Shown here piece by piece: positions 1 to 12,800 of a DNA stretch of 64,000 nucleotides (position 1 is its first letter; each line of letters begins with the position of its first letter). The notes beneath the pieces were generated by a model that worked only from the letters and a program-made list of their open reading frames with translations, ran no database searches and had not been told where the DNA came from. This DNA comes from Rotaria sp. Silwood1 (Eukaryota > Rotifera > Eurotatoria > Philodinida > Philodinidae), in contig CAJNOP010000025.1 in the NCBI GenBank assembly GCA_905250075.1, forward strand, positions 255,669-319,668. Direction: 5' to 3'. Position numbers and translations under genes: made by a program.

Positions 1-63
1 AAACAAGAATATTAAATATTATGATTAACTTCAAAAAAAACAAAAATAAACAAGACCTTAAAA

Positions 64-387
64 TCATACTTTATTATCAATTGTCGTTTCTAATGAAAGT
101 TTGCGTTTATTATTCTTTCTTTTAATTTTATTATCTAAACGTTTTAAGTTTTTCTTCAAAGTTCTTGGTTTAAATATTGTTTTTCTCTTTGATTTGTTTT
201 CTTGATTAAAATGATATATACATAAAGATTCAGATGGTTTACGAACCCTTTGCATACATTGATTACACAGTCTATACCATAACTTCCTATATGTATTATA
301 TTGTTCCCAATAGCCATCTTTGTTTTCTATCATATCTTTTTTAATATATCGTATACGAAATAAAGGTTCCTCATCATCAATTTCCAT
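64..387 (-). CDS. Small basic Cys/His zinc-finger-like protein
   Basis: A single-exon reading frame of 107 residues. I do not recognise a named family. Residues about 41-60 hold a C-x2-C-x11-C-x2-H motif (core CMQRVRKPSES then CIYH). It closely resembles the three C-x4-C-x11-C-x2-H motifs of the BRCT gene 3 kb upstream on the same strand: both have an RV pair just after the second Cys and a basic residue plus S/E before the third Cys. The C-terminal 45 residues are very Lys/Arg-rich, which suggests a nuclear or nucleic-acid-binding protein. An acceptor-like tttag lies at 400-404, giving a 12-nt leader before the ATG. An acidic N-terminus precedes the finger. Function is unknown; zinc binding is inferred only from ligand spacing. 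Confidence 0.55.
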   Translation of the reverse strand: MEIDDEEPLFRIRYIKKDMIENKDGYWEQYNTYRKLWYRLCNQCMQRVRKPSESLCIYHFNQENKSKRKTIFKPRTLKKNLKRLDNKIKRKNNKRKLSLETTIDNKV

Positions 388-1205
388 TATGGTTATAATC
401 TAAAATAAACTATTTTTAAGAAAAAAAAAAAAAAACTAATAACCAAATTTAATTTAACAAATACTTAGAAAATATGAAATGTTGAATTTAGGATTTATAC
501 TGCTTATAAATGGTTTATATTCTTTATCGAAAAAAATAATTTCCTTCTTTCATGTTAAATAAAATTTACAAAAAAAAAAAAAATCTTACCGATAATAATT
601 ATGTGAATCTGTGAAATATGAAAAAGAACTAAGTCCGATGCTTGTTAATTCCAAGAATTCAAGTTATTTTTATAATGAAATAAAAACAAAAAAAAAACGA
701 GCTAACTCAATAGTGTGTGAACAGTTTTCTATTAATATTTCAATATCAATAGAAGATGATTGTTGCCATAGAAATTGTTATAGTCACATGTTATATTGCT
801 TGACTCATCGATATTTGTTTATTCAATTGGTATTCCTTGATGCTTTATTCTATCTTATTATAATGCTCTCTCTTCTCTCGCTTGAGTCAGTGATAGTTAT
901 TAATGCGAAATAAAATCGAACTATAAGAAAGAAGCAAGAGGGTATCTCTGATAGAAATGATCGAATATCTGTCTATCGATTTATATATCATATTGTGAAG
1001 ATTATTGACTGTTACGCTTCACTTCTTTTCCTAATATAACCTCTTCACAGTGTTGACCTAACGATGTATGTTTCTCTGTATTTTTTCTTTTGTGACCACT
1101 ATATAAGTGTCTCGTTGTGCTAATATAGATACGATTGAAGTGATGAAGTAGCTCAATAAACAATCGTTATGAAGGACATCGATAGAGCAACTCTTCCGGT
1201 TTGTC

Positions 1206-1232
1206 ATATATATATATGTGTGTGTGTGTGTG
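1206..1232. repeat. (AT)n(GT)n microsatellite
   Basis: A compound dinucleotide run: about six AT units pass directly into about seven GT units. Confidence 0.9.
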
Positions 1233-3130
1233 GAAGAGGATAAACAATAATCATGAAAACAGCATTGATGTTAAAATAAACTAATGCTTGTCGGCTACAT
1301 AACAGAAATATAATCCTTCTATCTGAAAGATATTATCTGACACAGTTGAGTATCAATAGATCGTTTGAACGATTCATTTGCTTAACTCTTTGCCAGTGGG
1401 AAACGTTAATATAAGTTGTGACCTTTTGTGTAAATTCTAACTAGTACTATTACCTATCCTTTTTAGGTCATAACATAATTCTCTTTTTTCTTTCTTTTAA
1501 ATTGATAATATCACATAGCCTTAATATCTGGTTCCATTATGCAGGTATATGAAGAAAAAACAAAGAATTTTAGATTTACATATACTCGAGAATTTATGAA
1601 ATCTCTACAATCAAATGAAATTTCACAGAATCCCAGAAGTATTATAGTTTGACTAAATAGCTGTTAGTACTAAAGTTCTAATATTACTGACCATCAAATG
1701 CAAATTTTCATAAATTCCATAGAATTCTGCACTATTCTACTCAACTACACAATCGAAGAATCTTATACAGTTGGATGATTCTTGGTATACAGGACTGATT
1801 TCAGTCTTTTAGTAAAAAAGTCACAAGTTTTGCATCTCTTCAAAAATGAAGTCTACACTTGAAAGGTTAATTGACCTTACGTTATTATTCATACGACGTT
1901 GTATTATAGCGTGAATCAGTTTATATATGATATTTTCCCTTTTTTCTGTCTGCTCTGTTCTTCTATACAGATAAGTATATGTATATATAAATATGTAGGC
2001 TTTTTTCTTCTGTTCTCTTCTTCTCTTCATATTCAGGTCATTCTCACAACGTGATTCTTTTTAAGGTATTTGTCCCCTCATTCAGGTTTTTTTTCAACTT
2101 CAATCAGAATTTTCCTAGTTCGTTAGTTTATTTAGCGAACGTTTTTGAAAAAATAAGCAGTCTGATAATCGATCAGTAATATCTTTCATATGGTCACGAT
2201 ATAGACAGAAGAAGAAACTTGCCTAACTGATTATTTATGTTGCTATGAAGACAACAAAATTGAAATTATGTGATAAAAAAAAAAGATTACATCTCTGCAA
2301 CTATCATCATATCTAATATTTGAATCAAATCATTTTATTAAAGCAACTGATCTATAAAAAGTTTCTCATTGTAGACTAATCGAATTATATAAATTGAAAT
2401 TTATGAGATGAAAAATTAATGTTTTTTAAAACAACTTGTTTCACAAATATTTCGACAACTTTGATGTCTAATAGAATGCAATGATTATCAATAATGTAAG
2501 AAAATAAATATTTTCGATCATAATAGTTTATTTTCTCATTGTTGGAGCGAATTCGAAGTCGACAGATTTCTATCGACATCAGTTCAACCCCTAATTTATT
2601 AAGTAAAAATAAGAAAAATCAACAGAAAAAATATTGATGATAAACGTGAATTTAAGAACATTTTTTCTTTCAAAATGAAATCAGAGAGATTAAGACTCTT
2701 TATCTTTAGAATTGAATTAAACTTTACAATTAAAACCTGTACTTTCGATTGTAGCTCACTTGGAGTAGAATTTGAAAAGTACAGAAAGGGTTATGCGATG
2801 TTAAAATGGCACATAGAATCGAAGTTGTCCATATCTGCCAACAAATAAAATGTTGCTTGTTGCTTGCTTAAATCGACATCATACATAGAACATTATATCG
2901 AAAGAAAAACAGTAAAATAATCGAATTTAATTCTCATTTTCAATTTCGTTAAGGTTTGAATGTTAATTCGGCTATCATTAATTTGTTATATCCTATAAAA
3001 ACAGAAAAAAACAAAATAGTAAATTATTTGTAAAACTCTAAAAAAAACAAAGAACATACCTTTGTTGATAAATATTCATTAGTAATCGTTTTCTTCTTAT
3101 GTTTTGTATCATTTTCTAATATCTAAATAA

Positions 3131-3160
3131 TATGTATATATATGTATATATATATATATT
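3131..3160. repeat. TA-rich microsatellite
   Basis: TATG/TATA repeats in the 3' flank of the BRCT gene. Confidence 0.85.
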
Positions 3161-3398
3161 TGATCTCTATGAGCAAGAAGAAAAGAAAAGAAACAATCAG
3201 AGATGATTTATTGGCATACACATTAACACTTCACAACAGAGTTTCTATTTTAAGTTTTTTTTTTTCACGTACAAACGAAACCAATACATACAAAAAGAAA
3301 AAGAAGACAGAAAGAGAGAGAGAGAGAGGGGAAAAAGAGAGAATACACAGAAAAACCACCAGACAATGGTACGTAATAATAATATGTTCATCAACTTT

Positions 3399-6300
3399 TT
3401 ATAAAGAATATTTGTCAATATCTTGTATTTCAAATTTAATAATTGATTTAAGTAAAAAATCACTTGTTACATATTTAATATTTGATGCTGGTGCATTCAT
3501 ATATTTTTCTTTTATTTTATTTATATTTTTATCACTTGTATCACATAAAACAATTAATACATCGACAGCTTGTTCATTTTGAAATAATTGTGCACCTGTT
3601 AATTGTATTAATTCAATTAATTCACTACGATTTATTGAACCTTGACATTGACGACATTCAATAGCAAATGCATATAAATATTGTGAATTTTGACCAAATA
3701 AATATTTATTATTTATTTGATTTATATTTTGTTCCGATAAACGAAGTGTTGTATGAGAATCACTTACTATTTCATATGGATGTTCATCAACAAATTTATT
3801 TAAACTCATACATTCATTTAACCAACGTGATGATAATATAAATATATGATGACGTACAGCTGCTTGAACAATTTTTTTTGTTATTGTACAATGTAAATTA
3901 TTTTCACTATCATCAACAAGTAAATGTGTTGTTGAATTATTAACATTTAAATTTGTTGATAATTGTACTTGAGGAAATTGACGAAGAAATGCAAGAACTT
4001 CGTTCTATTTATAAAAAAAAAAAAAACACAAAGTCTTTTTCTTTGAGTTTCTTTTTATTTACCCATTGATCATCAAGTAAAGCAGTTGTGGCAATAACAA
4101 TCTAAAAAAATAATAAAAAGAAAGACATGAAAAAAAGAAAGATGTTGTTGTTGTTGTTGTTTTACTTTATTTGGTACAATTGAAGAAAGAACAATTGAAG
4201 ATTCACGTTTTCGTTTTTTACTTTCTGATTGAATTTCTGTTTCAGATGTTGTTTGTCGAAATGAAGTATTAATATCATTTTCCTAGAAAAGAAATTTTCT
4301 ATGATTAATTAAATAATTTCTCTTAGCAATATTTATCGATATTATTGACATAGATTATGTTTCATTCCAATGTTTAATCAAATTTTATTTATTAAAAAGA
4401 AGATTTTTAAATCCAGAAGTGTGAAGACTTATTTTTTTGTAACATAGGACATGATAGAATAATCATATGAATTGAGATTGGAAAAGATACTAAATACTTG
4501 ATTCTTGACTTGAAAATGCATTACATAGAAATGATTAATATTATCGTGAACATCTTCAATATATTTCATATAAAGCACTATTCGATAAATGAATTTCATC
4601 CTGTAATCTCAACCATTCTTAGAATTAGACATAAAAGATTTATAGGATATGTACTGCCTTAGAAATTTAAGCTCGCGAGACTAAGACAGCTGCGATCGCT
4701 TGAGTTAAACAAAGTGTATGATTTATGGTAGATCTTCTCACTGTGAATCATTTTATGCAACTATTCTAGATAATAATAGATTCACCAAATTATAAACTTC
4801 GCTTTTTTCTTTAATTATGCATCTTATAGTGAGAAGAGCTATTGTACATTATAACTTCTTTTCAATTCAAGCGATCGAGATTGAGTTGATCTCGTTAGTC
4901 CACATTTCTAAAGTAGTATACATGTTATACAAAGTTCAAAAATGCAATCTTAGCAACGATGAATATCACAGGTCAATACTTTCAACCAGTTGTGTATTTC
5001 TTTACTGAAATCAATAGTGATAATTCTACACAACATCTATGTGATAGTTTCTTCGTAAATAAAAATCTTGAAGAATTCTGTATCATCGAGAAGAAAAAGC
5101 AACCCCGTTCATTTAAGTAGTCCATAGACATAAAAAAAATCTTTTTTTTTTTTTATCGTCTATTTACTTATGAGTCACCTACTATAGCCAGTTTTAGCAT
5201 ATAAGAAGAGAGATAGATTACAGATTAAATCTCTTCATTAAATTTAAGAATTTTCATCATTAAGGAGAAGCACGTATTTAGGGTTTACTTGTTTTTCGTC
5301 CGATCCACATTCTTCGGACACAAAACGATAGTACTTCATTCTTCAAATTGTGCATTAAACTAATTATGACATGCACATGAAGTTATGATCAAACCTATGA
5401 CAAAAACAGAAAATCGTCTGTTAAATGCTCAATTTTTCTTCTCATACTTAAAATTTTTTCACCGAATAACAAACAAATAAATCAAGATATTAATATAATA
5501 TTATCTCTTCTTTTCAGAAAAACTAACAAAATCAAATCTAATGCAAAAATCATAGGTGTCTTTGTCAATAAAACTATTACACTGATAAAAAAGAAAACAG
5601 TTTCATATCATTCGTTGTACTTTTATTAATGATGAAATAAAGTGACCCCTCTTATCAGAGCTGAATAAGTACTCAAGTATAAACTTGTGTTCGAGACGAT
5701 CAAAACTTGTACTTGTATGCTCCCACTTTGTCCTTTTATCAAGGTAACTCGAATTACGAAAATGAAAAACAAAATACGACACTTCAGATTTAGACTTACT
5801 GGTACATTCATCTCTTCTGTAGTTTGCACTAGAATAAAAAAAAAGAAAAGACCTACAATTATTTAATTTATTATTAATTCTATATTACTTTTTTCCTCAT
5901 TGATAGTACCATTTGTAGTTGCTGGTTGAATATTATTATCTGTAGATTCTTTGACTTCCAGTTCGAGTCGATGACTAAAAATTTTGTAAAAAACAAAAAC
6001 GAATTTTATTAGAAAATAGGAAGAAAAATAATTAGAATTACCGTCTACAATAAGCTTCACTTTGTCGTGGTACACGACTTTGACATCCTGATACTGAACA
6101 AAGAAAACGTAATTTTCCAGATCCATCTCGAAATGATCGATTTGTTCCAGGACGTTGTGGAGTATTCTATTAAATAAAAATCATTTTGTAAAAAAAAAAA
6201 TCAATAAATATTCTTTTTGTACTTTTTTTGGTGCTTCATATTCATCAGATTGATTACCATCGGTACCATTTTCTGATGCTATGGTCGTTGCTGTAATAGT

Positions 6301-8485
6301 CGAAGTTTGAAATGGTGAACGATAACGATTTTTTTTCGGTGAATTTGTTGATGGTGGAGCTGAATGACGCTTTTGTCCTCGACGTTTTGTTTTACTCTCA
6401 TTTGATTGTTTTCCATTAGATAGATGTCTACAAGTTTGATATACAAACAAATATTTTGAAGATGTATATGAGCTATGAGAAAAATTTTTCATCTTGTTCT
6501 CCCAAAAGAGAAAAAAAATCGCAATTTCAATACAACTATTCTATTTAAACATATTTAGAATGATGTAAAAACTTTCAGACTAGTTATACAGCATTTTTTT
6601 AAATTCTCATGAGAACACTTTTCATGTATGATTTTATATGCCCTAGTCAATTAGTTTAACTTACAATGAAAGTTATGTCTGTCCATTCACTATAAGTATC
6701 AAGGGACTTCATACCTTCAAACCACATATACTAATCCATTTGTTTTACGTTTTTTTTTCAACAGTAATGATGCGACCCATAATTAGATTATTCTCCCACT
6801 TGCTGTGTTGGTAGCAATTTTTATCGCTGTACCAGCAATAATTGAAGATGATTCTTATTGACTATACGAATAAATAGATGACACTCTGAGTATCATTTTC
6901 GTCAGCGATTATTCCAATTATTCTTGTCTGTTTTTAATTCTACAAAGTTTTATGCTCGATAAGTGCATTATTAACTCATTTACTGAAAATATTCGTAGGA
7001 ACCTATCTTCATTTTGTATTCTAAATTATCGCTAATGATAGATCATAATATAGATTATAATGATCAAAATATAATGAAGTAGTCAAGCGTTATACAATAA
7101 TCCATAAATAGCCAATAATTACCGAATCTAGAGGTCAGACAAGCAAAGTTTGCTATTGTTTTTTTTTTTTCGTTTCATCAAGTCTGTGCCATTAGGATCT
7201 AGCAATCAGAAGTTAGACAGTTAACAGCTGACTAGCATAAGTTTTCAAACTGTATCGACTCAGAAACAAAAGGTTGCTCTTTAAAATTTGAATTTTTACT
7301 GTGAAAAAGCGAGGCCATAGAAAGGCTTGAATAACCAGCATATTTTTAGCAGAAGATCATATTTAAATGTAACATACAGTCGAGACCTTAACCCCAATTG
7401 ACTTCTGTCTGTCTTCGAAACTGAAATATCAATATTAAACATTTCAAAACAAGTCATAAATGATTTCACAAAAGACTATCTCAAACTTAAAGACTTCTAT
7501 GGCCTTGTCTAATTAACTACACAAATTTTTTTTTAGAATGACCCTTGTATCTAATACTATGATGAAAAAATACACTATTTCATTAACTTACAAACGACAA
7601 AAGACATCTGATTGACGTCTTAAGGCATTTTGGCATGAATCATGCATACAAAGATATCGACGACGGCCAGAATTGTCACGAAAACTACGTACACCTGTTG
7701 CTTCATCTACTTGAATTTGTCGATTTGACTAAATGAATAAAATAATAATAATATGAAAAATAATTTGAACATACATGAGAATTAATTGAAAATGCTGTTG
7801 AAGTATCTGTTTGAATATTATCATTAATATCTTCAACATCATCTTCATGCATAGAATCTAAATAATAAAAAAACAAGCAAATTTTTGTTAATGTTATAAA
7901 TATTATAATTTTAATTGAATGAATAGAAAAATTCTAAAACAAATTCAAATCTTATATACCATTGTTTGCACTTTCATTTGGTTCTTCTGTAAGACTTGCT
8001 TCTGTTGTTGTATTTTGTTGTGCCTTTAAGATATCACATACATATGTAAAAGAAAAAAAAGGACTCTCAATATATAATTCTTACTGCTGTTGAGGATTCC
8101 TCATCGATCACTTCACCGTTATCTTGAATATCATTCTCATCAACTAAAACATACATCATATTTAAAGTTAAACATTTATTTAAAATTTACTTTGATCCGA
8201 TTTTGTTGAAATATTGGCGATATCTTCATTGCCCGCTTGTTGGTCTTGAGCGTGACTACAATAAACAATCAGAGTTTGTTTGTTTTTTTCTTTTTCAATC
8301 TTAAAGAAATAGTTAACTTACATTTTGCAATACAGATCTGCTTCACGAGTTACACGTGCTTTACAATTTGGGTTTGTACAAACATAATATCGTCGCCCAC
8401 TTGGTCGATTAGCTGAACGGACCAAAAAATAACGACGACCAGTAGTTTTTGATGTGATGATTGTTCGTTTTGTGCCAGGTGTCAT
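3399..8485 (-). CDS. Tandem-BRCT protein with three Cys/His zinc-finger-like motifs (BRCA1/BARD1-like C-terminus)
   Basis: Thirteen exons join into 592 codons: 8322-8485, 8191-8255, 8085-8143, 7960-8023, 7775-7857, 7592-7728, 6223-6427, 6042-6166, 5889-5974, 5800-5828, 4166-4282, 4063-4101, 3399-4004. All junctions are GT..AG and in frame. Motifs of the form C-x4-C-x11-C-x2-H sit at residues 36-56, 172-192 and 282-302, each preceded by a Gly/Arg-rich lead-in (GRRYY, GRRRY, GKLRF). Acidic and basic linkers follow, with a possible nuclear signal KKRKR near 361. BRCT1 (about 378-470) has TTHLL, a TxK at 433-435 matching the phosphate-pocket positions of BRCA1/BARD1, and W452. BRCT2 (about 485-590) ends in a TSDFLLKSI helix where the family Trp is Phe. 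A nuclear DNA-damage or checkpoint adaptor binding phosphopeptides is inferred. No RING finger was seen, so I give no BRCA1 or BARD1 symbol. Introns 6 and 10 are long (1.16 and 1.5 kb). Confidence 0.85.
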
Positions 8486-8493
8486 CTAAAATG
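8486..8493 (-). promoter_or_regulatory. Splice-acceptor-like site abutting the BRCT-gene ATG
   Basis: On the minus strand, attttag runs straight into the ATG with no leader. It is either the end of a 5'-UTR intron or a spliced-leader acceptor. Confidence 0.5.
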
Positions 8494-9865
8494 ATGAAAA
8501 GAACAATCTTACACACATCAACTATTATATGATTTTCATCAGTTCAATGATAAATTCATCTCGTTATGTTCACTAGACGAAAGAACTATGAATGATAGAT
8601 AGATTTTCGATAAATGTATGAAATGAAGTTCAATGACTTGAACAAGCTGAAATCTTGCAACAGGAATTTTATAGTATTTTTATTGGAAATTTTTCATTAA
8701 AAGCTTTTTCCTAGAGCGATTAGTTCTTTCTTATGGCATGAAAAGTCTTCAAGCGAGGTATTTATGATCACTTTCAAACTTTAATTAGCTTGAGAAAAAA
8801 GAAATAAAAATTAGAACCCAAGATAATGCTTCTCAAAATATCTTACTGCTAATGCGAGAATCTAAGTAAAAGTAGTCCTTTACATCTCATCTGATTCTAA
8901 TCATAGTATTCGAGAAATATTCTCAAGTGTCTATTCAGCAAATGATGTTCATCATAAAAAAAAAAACGTTTCTACCCATGGTTTATTCCTTAGGATATCA
9001 AATCTCTTCTAATGATTTTTTGCTGTAAGTTTCCATGTTTTAACTTGAAACTTTGACTATATGACGAGCTAAATTCGTTAAAAATTCTGAGAACTTTTAT
9101 ACAAGCTATTCTAATTGACACCAGTATGTAAGCAATGTTTCAAGTTGAAATTGAAAAACATGGAATCCTACATTTCACTAAAAAAAACGTTTAATCTTCG
9201 TAAAAAACGATGGGTGCGACTTTTCTCTATATTACACATATGTCACTAAGATCTACTAGGTGTACTCATATAGGAAGGTACCCATTCAACTTCCTGAGCA
9301 ATAAAAATTTTTAAGGGACCTTTTCTTTTTTACAGTTTTAGAATTTCACTTGAAACTTAGTCTATAGGAAAATTCCAATAAATATTCGAAATCTCAACAA
9401 TAGAAGTCCAGTAATTCAAACAACTCTACGGTATTTACTTATATTGCTAGGTTCTATTGATTGAATATAATCTCAGGTCAACTCGAAATATTTTTGTAAA
9501 CGACTTAGAAATCGAAGCAATGGTCTGACTATCTTAACAAATGAAAAAGAAAACCAAAAACAATTTCTTTCTATCTTCACACGTCAGGTTTTTATGTCTC
9601 CTTGAAAATAATAACATAAATACACACAAACAAAACATGACATACAATAATAACAAAAAAAAGGAAAACAAAAGATCCAAAGTATATAAACAAAAGCTTG
9701 TTTTTCTAATTTTGTTCGAAACGTTCTACAAATACATGCATAAATCGATTCCTTTTTGTCTTGAGCGTTCAGAATTAAAAAACAAAACAAAACAAAACAA
9801 ACCGTTTTTTTTTTGTTTGCATATAAAAAGACGAAAAAAAAAAAATAAACTGAAAAAGAAATAGT
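8494..9865. other. Intergenic region
   Basis: No gene recognised. Around 9040-9420 are phrases resembling the dispersed foldback repeat (a gaaactt..ctatagg-like string near 9350-9370), so an old degraded copy is possible. The frame at 9541-9864 is poly-A/AAAAC low complexity in the 3' flank of importin alpha. Confidence 0.45.
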
Positions 9866-12800
9866 TTAGAACTCAAAACGTGGATTATTTTGATTGAAAT
9901 TATTATCAGGTACAGTTTGATTAGCACTGTTATTACCAAATGAAAATATATTATTACGTGGAACTTGACTCATTGATGAGATATCATCATCATCATCATC
10001 CTAAGAAGAAAAAAAAAAACAACTATTCGATATTTTTTTTGTTTTATTAAAATTTTCATTTTTAACTTACATTTTCATTTGAAAAATATTTTTCTATAAT
10101 ATCATAGGATTGATGATAAATTTCATTATTTGAAAATGTTTGAAGATTTTCAATTTTGTCAAGACCTATGTTTTTTTTTTTTTTTTGATACATAACATAT
10201 AAGAAAAAAATAATAATTGATGAAATTTTTTTTGTATTCATACCTCCACATTCTTCAATTTCTCTTGTCACATGTTCAAGATTTTCTTCAGGTATATTTT
10301 TAAGAATATTATGTAATGCATCAAGACATACTTGTAATAATTGAGCATCTTGTTGTTGTAATAAATTACTAAATATAAGAAATAATAAATATAGAAAAGA
10401 AAAGAATTTCTTAACAAACCAAAGAGGAGGAATAACATGTTGATTAACAACATATTGAATTTGTTCTACAGAACCACTCATTGTTAAATTTGATATACAC
10501 CAAGCTGCTTCTTTTTGAGTTTGAATATCACTCTATTAAACAAAAAAACAAAGCTTATCTCAAAAAAAAGCAATTTTATTTTCATACATGTTGTAAATGA
10601 TGAATAACATTAGGTATAAGTTGAGCATCAATTACTGCTTGAACTTGCTGTTGATTACCAGCTGTTATGTTTGATAAAAACCAAACAGCTTCCTAAATAA
10701 AAATTCGATCAAAATAAAATTTAATTTTTTAAAAACAAAAAAATTCCTATAAGAATACGTTTTAATGATCATTACATATACGTCTCATCGATATGAATGT
10801 TTATTTACATCAAACTCAATAGTTGTAATGTCGACACTATAGTATCGTATAGATAATTAAAGGAAAACTTTTCTTTATATATATATTGATAATCTAAACA
10901 ATATTTATTATTGTTTAATTATGGTTCGAATCAATACACACTTGCCATTAGTTAATTGTAATGTAAGGATCGTTGATTGAGAATAAATCAGAAATCACGT
11001 GATCAGATATTTTAACTTGAAAATATCAAAATGCAAATCATAACTCTTATAATTTTCTAAATAGATGACTTTCTTGTGTATCGAAAAACCGATTGTTAAA
11101 TGACGAAAGTATTTTATTGTAGTACCATATGAAAATGATGATAATTTGCTTCAAATGAAGAAATAGAACTACACTTAAGTTGGTTAACAGAATCTTTCAC
11201 GATTAGATTATTTCCTTTCTTTTTTGTATCTACTAACTGTTTTGGATCATTGAACTCTCTTCTGAGTACACACTCAGTCATGAAGTATTCTATCAACTAA
11301 CTTGTAGTCGTAGCTGATTATATTGAACAAACTACATTCTTCATTGAAATAGGTCTTAATCAATTATCTATTACATTAAAATACAGTATTTAAGCTATTC
11401 TTGTGTCAACATTCGCTTGAGATCAAAGTGGTACGATAAGAAAAGATGTAGACTCAGAAGTGTAATTGATTTTTTTGAAAATGATAGCTAGGTAGTGTTA
11501 TTCATGCAATTTTGGAATCGTTCTTTGAAAGACAATGAATGTGTTTGATAGCTTCAGATGTTATTACATTACAGATCTATCAGGTCGTGCTTCGTGTATG
11601 ATCTTTTCATGATGTTTATAAAGTTATTTAGATCATCTTTCAACTTTGTTGAATGTTGAAGCTTATTCGTCGAAAACAAAGCATAGATCTTTATGGGTAA
11701 CTTTTGAGTTTAATAGGAAGTCTAGTCTATAGTTAAATCAAGATACAAAAATTTCAAATAAATTTCAGTGAAATCTTATTATTATCATATCAATTGAAGA
11801 ATTACAGAGCTCTATTTTTATGATATCATACAAAGATATGTTGTTCTTGAATATTATAGTGTTAACATTATTACTTTTGATATTTTCGAACTAACAAATA
11901 ATGTAGAAATAATAAAATCAATGTTAAAGTTGACTAAGCTTCTTTAGTTTGGATATTAGCTTTAATTCTATAAATTTTTGAAATCTAACTCATATATTTT
12001 CATTGATAAAACTCATTATAAAATATAATTTTTCATGTTAAAACTGATCTATTAATACAAATTTACATATTGATAGTTTCCATTAATTTCTTTACTCTGA
12101 CAAAATGACTTAACAAAAAAAAAAGAAAATTCTAACATAAATTAATTATGACAAGTAACGTTCATCAAGATTCAATTAATCTGACCCTAGACTGAAAGGA
12201 TAGGGTCAAGAAAAGGGAAGAAATATCGATGGATAAGATCATAAATCTGGCACTTTCCTAAGTTACTATATTTTTCGAGGACTAATTAGTCATATATGGT
12301 CTACCATTTTTGGGTATTTTGAATAATAGGCATGAAAATCGACATAAATTTTCGTGCTTTGCACTATAACATGTTAACCCTATTTATCGATTAATTTCCA
12401 GGCAGGCATACAGGTACAATTCATACCTGTCTAACCTTTTATAAATAAACGATAAAAAACAAACAATATGTTTGTTTGTTTTTCTGTAGAATATGAAAAC
12501 GCACGTCGATCTTCATTATTAATTTTCATATATATAAATTAGCAAAAAAGAAAAAACTATGGTTTCTATAGTTATTAATTAAAACACTAAAAAAAATGCT
12601 ACATTCCGTAAGACTAATTAGTCTTCGAAATTTATTTTTATATTCAGTAAATAAGTATACAATATACTCATTTTCATGTTTTATGTTTTTAACCTATTGA
12701 AAATATAACTTAAGAGGATAGCAGATTTATGATCTTCTTCGACAATATTATCTTTCCTTTTTTTAGATTCTATTCTTTCAGTCTAGAAAATATACAGAAA

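Larger units (their letters stand above)
388..3398. other. Intergenic AT-rich region
   Basis: No convincing gene on either strand. It contains two short dinucleotide microsatellites (listed separately), homopolymer A/T runs and a purine-rich stretch near 3290-3350. Reading frames here are short, AT-driven and without family signal. Confidence 0.6.

Noticed and set aside
2385..2579. Short minus-strand frame of 64 codons
   Set aside because: AT-rich chance frame without motif, start context or neighbours that would support a gene.
3142..3582. Plus-strand frame of 146 codons
   Set aside because: It is largely low-complexity Lys/Glu and its 3' half overlaps the BRCT exon on the other strand, where the minus-strand reading matches a real domain.
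5863..6126. Minus-strand frame starting MDLENYVFF
   Set aside because: The third zinc-finger motif is in a different frame of the same DNA (exons 6042-6166 and 5889-5974), which splices cleanly to its neighbours.
3399..8485. Naming the BRCT gene BRCA1 or BARD1
   Set aside because: The tandem BRCT resembles both, but no RING or BARD1 ankyrin repeats are present and the finger array is foreign to either.
9541..9864. Plus-strand Lys/Asn-rich frame
   Set aside because: Poly-A and AAAAC low complexity in the 3' flank of importin alpha; no family signal.
10924..10945. ggttcgaatc string like a tRNA T-arm
   Set aside because: No matching acceptor stem, D-arm or anticodon arm is found upstream; single short motif only.
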